Shown here in pieces: positions 36,701-43,861 of a stretch of 54,142 bases of DNA (its first letter is position 1; every line of letters starts with the position of its first letter). Origin of the DNA: a virus; IMG/VR virus record IMGVR_UViG_3300025914_000221, positions 1 to 54,142 of that record, one strand, 5' to 3'. Below the pieces are notes generated by a model. It worked only from the letters and a program-made list of their open reading frames with translations. It did no database searches and was not told the DNA's origin. A program made the translations under genes and the position numbers.

Positions 36701-37902
36701 ATATTCTTTACTGTATCTTCCAGCATGAACTTTGGCTTATTAAGCCCCTGTTCAGAACCAAGTGAAGAGGTAGCCAGGTCTGCCGATATAGGGGCCGGTC
36801 CCGGAATAATAAACCCACGGGTACTCCTGCCGGTATTGAGCTTCAATACGATATAGAAAGCATAGACTTCCTGGTGCATAAAACCCCGCTGTTTACCGGA
36901 ATCGTTTAAAGGTACCGGGTGTACACCTGCCGTTAACAGGCTGGACTTCCAGCGTAGTCGAACCAGGTTGGCATACTGCTGGTAGTCAATAATGTTCTCT
37001 TCGTACATATCCCCCATATACAGCGTATCATCCAGCTGTGTCATAGCGCCTATATTCTCATAGAAAGCTCCCGGGACGAGTACTTCGTCCATGGTGATCT
37101 GGGTGACATTCTCCCCGCCTGTATAGATGAACTGCATGGTAGCCGCTACCTGTAGTTCTGGCAGCTCATAAGGCGTATCTACCCCGTTGACTTTCTGTAC
37201 CACACAAATGATCAGCGTGTCAAACCGGGTATCTACATCCGTCAGGTTAATGGTTAAGGCCTTACCCGTGTTACTGCCCGGGATAGTGGAATAGTGGTCG
37301 TCTGTTGCAAATAGCGGGGCAGATAATGTCCCGTAACGGGTCTGTGTCCCGTCCTTTTTCAGGTAGCGTACGGCTACATAATAAGCGCCCATTCCCAGGT
37401 TACCCCCGCCACTGATCTCCAGGTCTATCTTTGGAAAGTTGGACTGCGGGAATAACAGGAAGTCATTCAAGGTAGTCCCTGGCGTAACGGTATTCATAAA
37501 CCGGGGCGGGTTAGCGCCGGCTGTGTTATTCAGCTCAAACCAGGCAACCTCGATCTGGTCCAGGAAATTCCTGCGGGCTTCCCCTTTGATAGGCCGGGTC
37601 AGGTCAAAGTTCAGCTTAAAGCTCTTGGTCGCGTCATTCAGGATAGGGGTATAAACGTCATTAGCCTCATCAAAGAAGCCAATTGCAGAGTAAACATTGT
37701 CTGTAGAAAAGATGATCGGGTAAGTGTCAGTTTCCACCACACCTATTGGGCTGTAAGGAATATTCACAGAACTTGGGAGAAAGCCGGGTTCGTTTTGTAC
37801 TGCCCTGCGGTTACGATCCCAGATCCCGTTTTTTCCATGCCAGTAAGTATCCGGAGAAGCCTCCTGTGGCTTGGTACTATTAACCAGTCTTTCGGGCTTC
37901 AT
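33769..37902 (-). CDS. Tail hub / muzzle candidate with C-terminal cadherin-like repeats
   Basis: This 1377-residue protein has a large beta-rich N-terminal part (about residues 1-1080). It starts MKPERLVNSTKPQEASPDTY and carries many strand-turn units, resembling the large tail-hub/muzzle proteins of crAss-like phages (compare P22 gp10-type needle-base proteins). Residues about 1083-1377 are three cadherin-like repeats of roughly 95 residues (for example EHSANGTVIGTVTATDG, then AIDHTTGQLTVVN; later FAIDSVTGAITI). Such repeats often bind calcium and stiffen fibres or mediate adhesion. The start overlaps the 268-residue connector gene as ATGA, and its own stop overlaps the next start in the same way. 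Hub identity is inferred from size, order and pattern; the cadherin-like repeats are clearer. Confidence 0.72.
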   Translation of the reverse strand: MKPERLVNSTKPQEASPDTYWHGKNGIWDRNRRAVQNEPGFLPSSVNIPYSPIGVVETDTYPIIFSTDNVYSAIGFFDEANDVYTPILNDATKSFKLNFDLTRPIKGEARRNFLDQIEVAWFELNNTAGANPPRFMNTVTPGTTLNDFLLFPQSNFPKIDLEISGGGNLGMGAYYVAVRYLKKDGTQTRYGTLSAPLFATDDHYSTIPGSNTGKALTINLTDVDTRFDTLIICVVQKVNGVDTPYELPELQVAATMQFIYTGGENVTQITMDEVLVPGAFYENIGAMTQLDDTLYMGDMYEENIIDYQQYANLVRLRWKSSLLTAGVHPVPLNDSGKQRGFMHQEVYAFYIVLKLNTGRSTRGFIIPGPAPISADLATSSLGSEQGLNKPKFMLEDTVKNIDTSDNSGDFGVWVNQGEVYPDTPDFDSTSLGGADLRGQPVRHFRTPSLRFCKNNFYSANPEYGRTVLDTLGLEAFNVQIPPELQNRVIGWEIHYAQRDFNNATVQGQSLLLFGTQSNQAYAGHAGNIRFSGGNWGSYQRTHSAGGTSDPESLRPVDNYVRFHALDLLISRPSISPTHLSVQYGLVIRFPTTNANTFVNNANQVCFWLDYCNHVPYVDAPLAVPDSAALRRIDEGQYVVNDEVSGSINNTRLESCYACHLPVPDSGLMEMTNWTWMRRDYDRGNNTPPAFEQTYLANLMVYRDNLYQSFYNQTLVRTGYTFNTAQSGSDQTIYGGDTFLSYNSFNTYGLVTDLDVQNDVGREDWKTLPTDGIKVVRTFIGETVSNMAGRYELPGNIYSGFIPKENTAGAGLGFLADYSRDTDPNQIGYSKDVNAVGNLLNGIAPASPFDIFVSRSPHKITRSIKQIAEGKVNNWKNFNALDYFETVKDKGAIANLQGMGDILIIHLTEAFYRTRSKETLNTDLAQITLGSGDIFAITPKETRPSKLGYAGTQHPLACYLTPAGYVFPDARTGEFFLFDGEQLNNLSDGVERFLMKYMQIRQTDVFSGNGITVGYDWRYRRILLTIKNTNLVVGLQNFVPGYEPTPEFIAGLTAGVSIIYTRGRFLVFQGVNTSGFMCDSVPFPQMTDGAFSLDEHSANGTVIGTVTATDGATPYYYSIISGNPYGAVAIDHTTGQLTVVNTTVFDWVLTPVLTLLVQVTDNNGNTATSTQTVTLIHVPSTPVIGPQVFHILDTISNGDTVGVMMGSNRDGGTPDWEIISGDSAGVFAIDSVTGAITIADNSSINRTTTPSYTLGISLTMNGVTATISIPVYVDPGITAPTWSGTSVFTAGHTTPNGTLIGLFLAATCSNPVDYILESYNNTGAINIDIDPTSGTFGNITILNNSFLVAGIDNIWVIRCYNTVNPSLYIDVTITIHIT

Positions 37903-38705
37903 ACATCAACCCTCCCGCCCCAGTTCCAGTCCACATGTGCTCCCCAGTGGTACTCATGCGGGAACATGTTCAGGTGACGCATGATCTGTTCGTCCATTTG
38001 TTCTACTGTAGGATAGCTGATCTGAGAGATGGCTTTTCCTGCCCAGTCGTTCCATTCGGCTTTGGCCATCTGGTGGTTCATTACCTTATCTTCAAAGCCT
38101 GCTTCGATCAGCTTCATTCGGTTGTACCAGTATAAAGCTTCCTGGTAATGCTCCACATCCGGGATCAGCGGGAAGTTGTTCTCGTCTACCGGTATGGTTC
38201 TGTACCATACCCGGATAGTGGCACATTCCATACTGGTCTGTATCTTGGTGCCATTCAGGTACCACCATTCATGCTCAATCCAAGGCAGGGTATATAACCG
38301 CTGGATGATATCCCTTGGGAAAGGATTTCCACCGGTATAATCATCCAGGCTTTGTATCGGATCCCCCGCAGTAGAATAGATCGGTACATCAGATACAAAC
38401 AGGTTCTCCAGGAAGTTGTTCCTGGCATGGAAGTTCTGGTAATTCATTCCCTCTACGTTATACTTTAGCCTGCCTCCCCCTGAAGTTACCGAGAAGATGC
38501 TTTCTGCCGGGATATTCAGATTGGAAAGATGGAACTTAATATTAACTTCCTTGCACCTGATCTCCAGGCTGTATTTAGTCTTTAGTTTCCGTACGCCTTC
38601 TGCGATCCACTCCGGAATACTGTCAACGTAGTCCGCTTCGACTCCCTTGATATTTCTCAGGATCCGGCTGACTACTAACTTGGATGATGTCCAGGCGGTT
38701 ACCAT
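37899..38705 (-). CDS. Head-to-tail connector / ring protein (P22 gp4-like in crAss-like phages)
   Basis: This 268-residue protein matches a pattern I know from crAss-like tail stabilisation or ring proteins: a helical N-terminus (IPEWIAEGVRKLKTKYSLE), then a beta region, then VDENNFPLIPDVEHYQEALYWYNRMKL near residues 175-205 (the motif spans more than one helix). Such proteins stack under the portal and build the neck. It starts one base after the previous gene ends and overlaps the hub gene as ATGA. The assignment rests on this motif and on gene order; a search against known gp4-like proteins would settle it. Confidence 0.75.
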   Translation of the reverse strand: MVTAWTSSKLVVSRILRNIKGVEADYVDSIPEWIAEGVRKLKTKYSLEIRCKEVNIKFHLSNLNIPAESIFSVTSGGGRLKYNVEGMNYQNFHARNNFLENLFVSDVPIYSTAGDPIQSLDDYTGGNPFPRDIIQRLYTLPWIEHEWWYLNGTKIQTSMECATIRVWYRTIPVDENNFPLIPDVEHYQEALYWYNRMKLIEAGFEDKVMNHQMAKAEWNDWAGKAISQISYPTVEQMDEQIMRHLNMFPHEYHWGAHVDWNWGGRVDV

Positions 38706-38706
38706 T

Positions 38707-39297
38707 TTATGCAGTTTTAGCTACTGGCGGGCAGTAGGGAGTGAATGGATAGTTATACTTCAGTACCGGGTTAGCCTTATTGGCATTAATGAACTTCCTC
38801 TTTAACCCGGAATTCGAGGAGTCGAAACTATAGAAAGTCTCATTGGTGATCTGGCAGCTTTTCTTCCAGCAGATCTTGCAATAATCCTCATCGGTGTAAT
38901 AGACAATCGGATGGTCTGGTTCTGTCTGCCGTAGCTTCCGTGTCTCTTCGAAGTTAGGCTGCAGCTTGTTAAAGTTCCTGCCCAATCGTCTCGCCCGGAT
39001 ATTCCCCAGCCTGGAGCCCAGGTTAAAGATCGTTCCTTCAACGATCATATCAGCCGCCATCTTATTATAGGTCTCCAGGATCCTGCGGAACAGGGCATAG
39101 GTCATAATGATCCTGCCTTCTTCCCGGGTGCGCTGTCCCTGCCGGGAGATCCTTCCCCTGTAGAGTATCTTTACCCCGCTACGCTTAAAGTTATAATCGT
39201 AGATCAGGGTAAGCTCGGGGTCTTCCTTTATTCGTTTCAGGCACCAGGCCTTGTAAACATCAATTACGGTGTTGTTCCTGGGTTTGACTATCTGCAT
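38707..39297 (-). CDS. Conserved crAss-like connector-block protein
   Basis: This 196-residue protein is basic in its first half (GVKILYRGRISRQGQRTREEG, then FNLGSRLGNIRARRLGRNF) and Tyr/Lys-rich in its second half (YYTDEDYCKICWKKSCQ, then LKYNYPFTPYCPP). I recognise this combination as a short protein kept in crAss-like structural blocks, probably a neck/ring component, although the exact subunit is uncertain. Its start lies inside the end of the preceding gene (38-bp overlap), with no later in-frame Met close by. It has five Cys, some of which could bind metal. Confidence 0.65.
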   Translation of the reverse strand: MQIVKPRNNTVIDVYKAWCLKRIKEDPELTLIYDYNFKRSGVKILYRGRISRQGQRTREEGRIIMTYALFRRILETYNKMAADMIVEGTIFNLGSRLGNIRARRLGRNFNKLQPNFEETRKLRQTEPDHPIVYYTDEDYCKICWKKSCQITNETFYSFDSSNSGLKRKFINANKANPVLKYNYPFTPYCPPVAKTA

Positions 39298-39937
39298 TGA
39301 CTTCTATTGTTTTAGTATCAGTTGTCCCTTTCTCCCTGAGTTCTGTCCCCAGGATCGCCTGGATGATCTTTTGCTGGATATCCCTTGGTCCGGGGTATTC
39401 TATATCATCATCCGTACAGTCGGCACACCCACAGTCGCAGCGAAAGCTATTGGCTTCCCGTACATCGTCATAGATCGTATCTACGCCGATGGCTGGCATA
39501 TCCAGGGAATTAAAGATCCAGATGTATTCATTTAGCCATAGAACCTTGGGAGAAGCGCCGGTATATTTCGCATCGAGTGCAGCCTGCAGCTCGTGCATCT
39601 GGTCATAAACCTTACCAAAACTGGTGAGCTTATTGACAGAACCAACGAAATCAAAGAGGGTACCGTTTGCCCGTAACGGGGTAGGAATCTTGCATTTGGT
39701 TCTGGATACCCGGATATCGGGAAAGCCTGGCCATTCGGACACGTTCACAACTTCCAGTGGCACCTCGGTATACTGCTTGAAGAATTTCCTGTCCCTCTTG
39801 TTCTGTTCCAGGGTGTCCCTCCGGAGACGGGAGTACCAGATATCCACCAATACCTTCATTTCCTCGTTAAAGGCAGTATCCAGTTGCCTGCCTGCCCGTT
39901 CGGCCAGTATCTCAGATATCTCGTTATAGGTTGCCAT
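39260..39937 (-). CDS. Connector / ring protein with Cys cluster
   Basis: This 225-residue protein has a helical N-terminus (ISEILAERAGRQLDTAFNEE) and a central motif RTKCKIPTPLRANGTLFDF followed by VGSVNKLTSFG. I associate this pattern with crAss-like ring or neck proteins. Near residue 170 there is an unusual cluster CDCGCADC followed by acidic residues, which could bind zinc. The C-terminal 40 residues are polar and probably disordered. The gene follows an 84-bp gap with a terminator hairpin, so it may begin a new transcript, although no clear TAnnTTTG box is visible before it. Confidence 0.65.
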   Translation of the reverse strand: MATYNEISEILAERAGRQLDTAFNEEMKVLVDIWYSRLRRDTLEQNKRDRKFFKQYTEVPLEVVNVSEWPGFPDIRVSRTKCKIPTPLRANGTLFDFVGSVNKLTSFGKVYDQMHELQAALDAKYTGASPKVLWLNEYIWIFNSLDMPAIGVDTIYDDVREANSFRCDCGCADCTDDDIEYPGPRDIQQKIIQAILGTELREKGTTDTKTIEVNADSQTQEQHRN

Positions 39938-39965
39938 GGTACTAATGTAAAATATTTATCCGGTA

Positions 39966-39998
39966 AAAGAAATAGCCCCCTTAGAAAAGGGAGCTATT
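39966..39998 (-). terminator. Rho-independent terminator after the 458-residue structural gene
   Basis: On the minus strand a 12-bp stem (AATAGCTCCCTT with AAGGGGGCTATT, one G-U pair) closes a 4-nt loop and is followed by TTTCTTTT. It lies in the 84-bp gap between the 458- and 225-residue genes. Confidence 0.75.
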
Positions 39999-40021
39999 CT
40001 CAATTATAAACCCTCAAAAAA

Positions 40022-41398
40022 TTATGCTGCGAGTGAGAAGCCTAATATGGTGCCTATAGCCAGGTCAGGACTTGATGCAGCTCTTGCGCCTGCATTGGCC
40101 CCTACCGGTACCGGTGTAATAATGTACAGATGCGGATAATGTGTCCTTGTATTTACCGCATTTGGTTCTGAAGATACCCTTCTTGGATCCAGGTGGTAAA
40201 TATTGTAGGTCAAACCATTTACTACATAGCTGGTTGGGTAACCGAAATCCAATGGGGTTACGCCCTCACCAGGATAGTTGGTGGTTACGCCTTCAAAGAT
40301 CCAGCCTTCTTTTTCCAGGGCCAGCACATGGTCGTAGAAGCCTGAGCCTTCCACGAATGGAGTCGGCGTAGCTACGGTAGCCAGGTTCTTGATCGGACCG
40401 CGTGTAGCGATACGGAAGTGCTGCTCGAAGAAGCCGGCAGTGATGGTAATGGTATAAACAGTACCCGAGTTCGAGATGGTAGCGGTAAACGGTGTCTGTC
40501 CGTTCAGTACGTCATCACGGTGAACCAGGTCAGCCACATCATTAATGCGGGCTACGATATTGGTTAGCGCCTGCGCCAGTGTTGGCGTAGCAGTTCCCTT
40601 ATAGCTATCTCCGATCACAGAGTCATAAGCCCAGGTTGGGTACGGCTCGTTACCCGGAGTGGTCTCGATCAGTGCAATCTCGATATCGTCTCCTATCACG
40701 GTAGGCGTATAGAGCGAGACATCGATCACGATCGTGCTGATCTGTTTAACCGGGGCAAGGTATGGAACCCTGCGGGTACGGGTAGCGTCATATTCTACTG
40801 TAGTCGTCGTCTTGCAATACGTATCGCGTTTCTGGGCTACAAAGTATTTCTGTCCTGTAGTCAGTGCCTGACCAAATCCGGTTGTAGCCGTATTGGTTGT
40901 AGGCAGTGTGCCTGAAGTACCCCCTGTAGCTGACGTATCTGTAAAGCTATTGGTTACCGAGGTCTGGAAGTTTGCTTCTGCACCTGCAGTTGTGCCTCTC
41001 CAGATCTGGTAAGATACTGCTCCTGGTACGGCATCCCAGTTCAATGTGTTGGTCGAAGTAGCTGTGGTTGTCGTAATAGCAATCTCATTGCCTGGCAAAC
41101 CGTGTCCTGCTGCATTGATAGGAACGATAGTATAGTAATAAGTGTTCGCTGTGATAGATCCTGCGCCAGTAGCTGTAGAGCCTACCAGGTTCTTTACAGT
41201 TCCCAGTGTTCCGTTAGCAGCTAAGAGCGCCATAGACAATGCATCAAAAATGCCTACTTCACCATCGGCAGCATTGGCCTGGAAGAGAGCATAAGTAGCT
41301 TGGCTCGTATAAGCCTGGGCACCGGCGATCAGCACTTCGGCATTCTCGCCTTTCGTGTTACTCTGCCACCGGAATTTAGATAGTGAAGGATTTGACAT
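40022..41398 (-). CDS. Virion structural protein with inserted fibronectin type III-like domain
   Basis: This 458-residue protein is beta-rich. Residues about 68-155 look like a fibronectin type III domain (NTYYYTIVPINAAGHGLPG, then LNWDAVPGAVSYQIWRGTT). The rest has Thr/Val-rich strands and a C-terminal conserved-looking part (GFYDHVLALEKEGWIFEGV). FN3 and Ig-like domains on phage structural proteins are usually displayed on the virion surface and bind weakly to glycans or mucus. Its place between the capsid region and the connectors suggests a head fibre, decoration or neck protein; I cannot say which. It starts 17 bp after the preceding gene and is followed by a terminator. Confidence 0.65.
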   Translation of the reverse strand: MSNPSLSKFRWQSNTKGENAEVLIAGAQAYTSQATYALFQANAADGEVGIFDALSMALLAANGTLGTVKNLVGSTATGAGSITANTYYYTIVPINAAGHGLPGNEIAITTTTATSTNTLNWDAVPGAVSYQIWRGTTAGAEANFQTSVTNSFTDTSATGGTSGTLPTTNTATTGFGQALTTGQKYFVAQKRDTYCKTTTTVEYDATRTRRVPYLAPVKQISTIVIDVSLYTPTVIGDDIEIALIETTPGNEPYPTWAYDSVIGDSYKGTATPTLAQALTNIVARINDVADLVHRDDVLNGQTPFTATISNSGTVYTITITAGFFEQHFRIATRGPIKNLATVATPTPFVEGSGFYDHVLALEKEGWIFEGVTTNYPGEGVTPLDFGYPTSYVVNGLTYNIYHLDPRRVSSEPNAVNTRTHYPHLYIITPVPVGANAGARAASSPDLAIGTILGFSLAA

Positions 41399-41415
41399 GG
41401 TTGTAAAGTTTTAAG

Positions 41416-42489
41416 TTACTCTTTGTTTAACATCATCGACTGTAAGGCTACCTGCCAGTCCGGGTTCATCGTTAATTCCTTGATCGTTACCTGTGTACGG
41501 TCCACGATCTGGGAGTGAAACTCTTCCGGCAGATCACAATCCACACTCAATGCTAAAGATATTTTTGCCGGTTTCCTAATGTAGGAAATTATTAAGTTAT
41601 TAACTATGAATTTTGTATCGTGATACACCCGGAGCAGATTACCATCTACAGAAGATACTGGCGTAGAAGGCCTTGTCCGGGCAAAGGTAGACTTCAGGAC
41701 ATTACTCCGGGCAGAGCCCTTGATCAGCCGGTTTGGTACCGGGTCACGGTCGTCCACCTTAGCTGGAATAATTAACGGTGCGGAAAGATAGTTCTGTACA
41801 GTTTCTGTGGCGTTAACAGTTGTCCCGTCTATGGTCAGCGTATTCCCTGCCTGCTGGGCGGGCATTACTGCCAGGATACAGCCTTGCTTATAAAAGCTGC
41901 CATACCGCTCCCAGAACCAAGTGGTATTGCCACCGGGTAGGGACCAGAGCTGGTTCATCAGGTAAGCTTTATAAGTAAAGAGCTCCTCCGCTGTAGGCAG
42001 CCCGGGACCTGAAGACTGGGAAATGATTGTCGTTCCACCCAGAACCAGGTTCATATTGACATAGAAGGGTGCATTATCCAGTACTGACTGCTTTAAGGGA
42101 AAAGCATAAATGAACTCCGGGTTGGTGGTAAAGTTGACCCCTTTATAGTACTCTGTCTTGTTACAGCTCTGTAGGACCACGGAGAAATCGTCCACCAGGT
42201 AGGAATAATCTCCGGGTAGCCAGCCAAATACAGTACGGTCGGTAAGGGCTTGTTTTCTTACGGTAAGCACCTGGTCATTGACAACCAGGGTACGGATCGC
42301 ATCCAGGTCTACCTCGGTCGCCTCGAAGCCCAGGGAATCCTGGTCCTTCTTGATACGGTCCTTGATAAACCGTTCCACTTCCCTGTTCAGGAGCCAGTCA
42401 ATTTCAGATGGATCAAATTTCCTGTTGATATTCGATGCGATCTTCTGGGTAACCAGGTTCACATCGATATGCATCTCCTCGACATTCAT
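41416..42489 (-). CDS. Head-tail connector / ring protein
   Basis: This 357-residue protein has a helical N-terminus (VTQKIASNINRKFDPSEIDW) and a long beta middle. Its C-terminus reads YIRKPAKISLALSVDCDLP, EEFHSQIVDRTQVTIKE, and then a helix. The YIRKP, CDLPEEFH and IVD combination is one I know from crAss-like connector/ring proteins under the portal. It overlaps none of its neighbours: 18 bp separate it from the preceding gene and 17 bp from the next. Both gaps share a TAACTT-(T)AAAAC run. The family call is pattern-based but fairly specific. Confidence 0.7.
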   Translation of the reverse strand: MNVEEMHIDVNLVTQKIASNINRKFDPSEIDWLLNREVERFIKDRIKKDQDSLGFEATEVDLDAIRTLVVNDQVLTVRKQALTDRTVFGWLPGDYSYLVDDFSVVLQSCNKTEYYKGVNFTTNPEFIYAFPLKQSVLDNAPFYVNMNLVLGGTTIISQSSGPGLPTAEELFTYKAYLMNQLWSLPGGNTTWFWERYGSFYKQGCILAVMPAQQAGNTLTIDGTTVNATETVQNYLSAPLIIPAKVDDRDPVPNRLIKGSARSNVLKSTFARTRPSTPVSSVDGNLLRVYHDTKFIVNNLIISYIRKPAKISLALSVDCDLPEEFHSQIVDRTQVTIKELTMNPDWQVALQSMMLNKE

Positions 42490-42507
42490 GGCGGAACGGT
42501 TTTAAAG

Positions 42508-43755
42508 TTATTTTATAGTATCCGGGGTAGGTTCGGCTGCCCTGCCATCGTTGATGGCTACAGGTGCTTCCTCCCCATCCTCCAGGATGATATCGTCTCC
42601 CTCGGTACCCGCTTCCAGGTCCCCTAAGGTACCCGCTTCTGCTACATACTCCGGTTCTGGCTCTACCTGGATATCCAGTCCGGTAGCTTTAGGCTCATCC
42701 GGTGGTTCTGGTTGTCTTTTACCTTTGGTACGGTCAATAGCCTCTGCCGCTTTTGACTGCTGGCGGGTAAGCCGTGCTTCCAGCTCATCATCGCTTTCCT
42801 TATGGAAGTCCTTCATCTGCAGATCTTCTTCCAGCTCTACGGATACGGAATTCTTAGCCCAGGCATTCTGCAGGGCTGCTTTCAGGCTGGCGAATACGGC
42901 TGTATTATGGCTATCCTTCAGGTACAGGACTGCTTCCAGTAAACTGCGGCCTATCTCGGTATTGCCATTCAGGACACGTTCTCCCACGCGGGTCAGGATC
43001 TTGTAGTGTACCAGTTCTTCGATCATGTACTTGATCTCCAGGTTCTTGTCGCCGGAGATCTTCAGGAAGTCTGCAGGGTTCTTTTCTGCGATATCCCTTA
43101 GGCGGGTAAGTTCTTCTCCTGCCCTGAGACTATTGACATTCACGCCCAGCAAAGTCAGGTACATCCGTACCGTTCTTGGATTAGTTTTTACGGCTACATA
43201 TTTCAGTAAGGCCTGGTCACGCATTTCGTTAGAACTCAAGGTAGTGGTTTGTGCCTTAGCTGGGTCATGGACGTAGAACCTGCGCATCTGGTTGCCCTTG
43301 GCGTCGTCTTCTGTTTCCCCTTCCAGGCCTGCCCCTACCTGCGGATGCCCGATGATCTGCCGGTAGCGCAGGTATTGCTCTACGTTCAGGGGCAGGTTCT
43401 CCCTGGAGATAGGCGCCTTATTATCGATATACAGGCCGATCTCCAGCGGTAACCCGTCTTCGTCCCTTGCCGGGATCGACATAGCCGGGATCTTGGAATT
43501 TATATTGGAATAATAGTTATTTACTTCTTTACGGAAGTCCCTGTCCTCAGCCGGAATACCCAGCACATGAGGAAGCAACAGGTTTTCTTCCGGGATCAAT
43601 AGTCCTGAAGCAGGTCTTGCAGTACCCTTGGCAAAATAACTGCCTACCGATACGGAACTACCTGCAAAGTACTCTTCCAGTTCTGGCCTCTCCGAGGTGT
43701 CGAACAGGGATTTACGTCTGATGTAGACGATGTGGGAGTTTGGATGATTTTCCAT
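42508..43755 (-). CDS. Capsid-region protein with acidic disordered C-terminus
   Basis: This 415-residue protein has a mixed, ordered part (residues 1 to about 330) with no recognised catalytic motif. A long acidic, Pro-rich tail follows (for example PEPPDEPKATGLDIQVEPEP) and is almost certainly disordered. It follows the capsid gene after a 106-bp gap that holds a hairpin, a TATATTTG box and the conserved CCAAACAATACAGA leader, so it probably has its own promoter. I do not recognise the family. A minor capsid, head-completion or packaging-related role would fit the position. Confidence 0.65.
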   Translation of the reverse strand: MENHPNSHIVYIRRKSLFDTSERPELEEYFAGSSVSVGSYFAKGTARPASGLLIPEENLLLPHVLGIPAEDRDFRKEVNNYYSNINSKIPAMSIPARDEDGLPLEIGLYIDNKAPISRENLPLNVEQYLRYRQIIGHPQVGAGLEGETEDDAKGNQMRRFYVHDPAKAQTTTLSSNEMRDQALLKYVAVKTNPRTVRMYLTLLGVNVNSLRAGEELTRLRDIAEKNPADFLKISGDKNLEIKYMIEELVHYKILTRVGERVLNGNTEIGRSLLEAVLYLKDSHNTAVFASLKAALQNAWAKNSVSVELEEDLQMKDFHKESDDELEARLTRQQSKAAEAIDRTKGKRQPEPPDEPKATGLDIQVEPEPEYVAEAGTLGDLEAGTEGDDIILEDGEEAPVAINDGRAAEPTPDTIK

Positions 43756-43757
43756 TT

Positions 43758-43773
43758 TCTGTATTGTTTGGTT
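43758..43773 (-). promoter_or_regulatory. Conserved leader element before the 415-residue gene
   Basis: The minus strand carries AACCAAACAATACAGA just before AAATG. The same element precedes the scaffold and GroES-like genes, and a close variant precedes the 183-residue gene. It may be a translation-start or leader signal. Confidence 0.5.
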
Positions 43774-43778
43774 GGTAT

Positions 43779-43786
43779 CAAATATA
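43779..43786 (-). promoter_or_regulatory. TATATTTG -7 box before the 415-residue gene
   Basis: TATATTTG lies 23 nt before the ATG. The -33 position reads TTT rather than TTG at 19-nt spacing. With the leader element downstream it forms the same layout as the scaffold promoter. Confidence 0.5.
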
Positions 43787-43803
43787 GTATTTTATTAGTT
43801 AAA

Positions 43804-43844
43804 GGAAAGGGGCTGCCACTTTTCAGTAAACAAACCCCCTTTCC
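43804..43844 (-). terminator. Possible terminator hairpin after the major capsid gene
   Basis: GGAAAGGGG and CCCCTTTCC form a 9-bp stem around a 23-nt loop, followed on the minus strand only by TTTAACTAATAAAA. The U-tract is weak, so this may be an attenuator or an mRNA-stabilising stem for the abundant capsid message. Confidence 0.45.
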
Positions 43845-43861
43845 AAACTAATACAGCTCTT

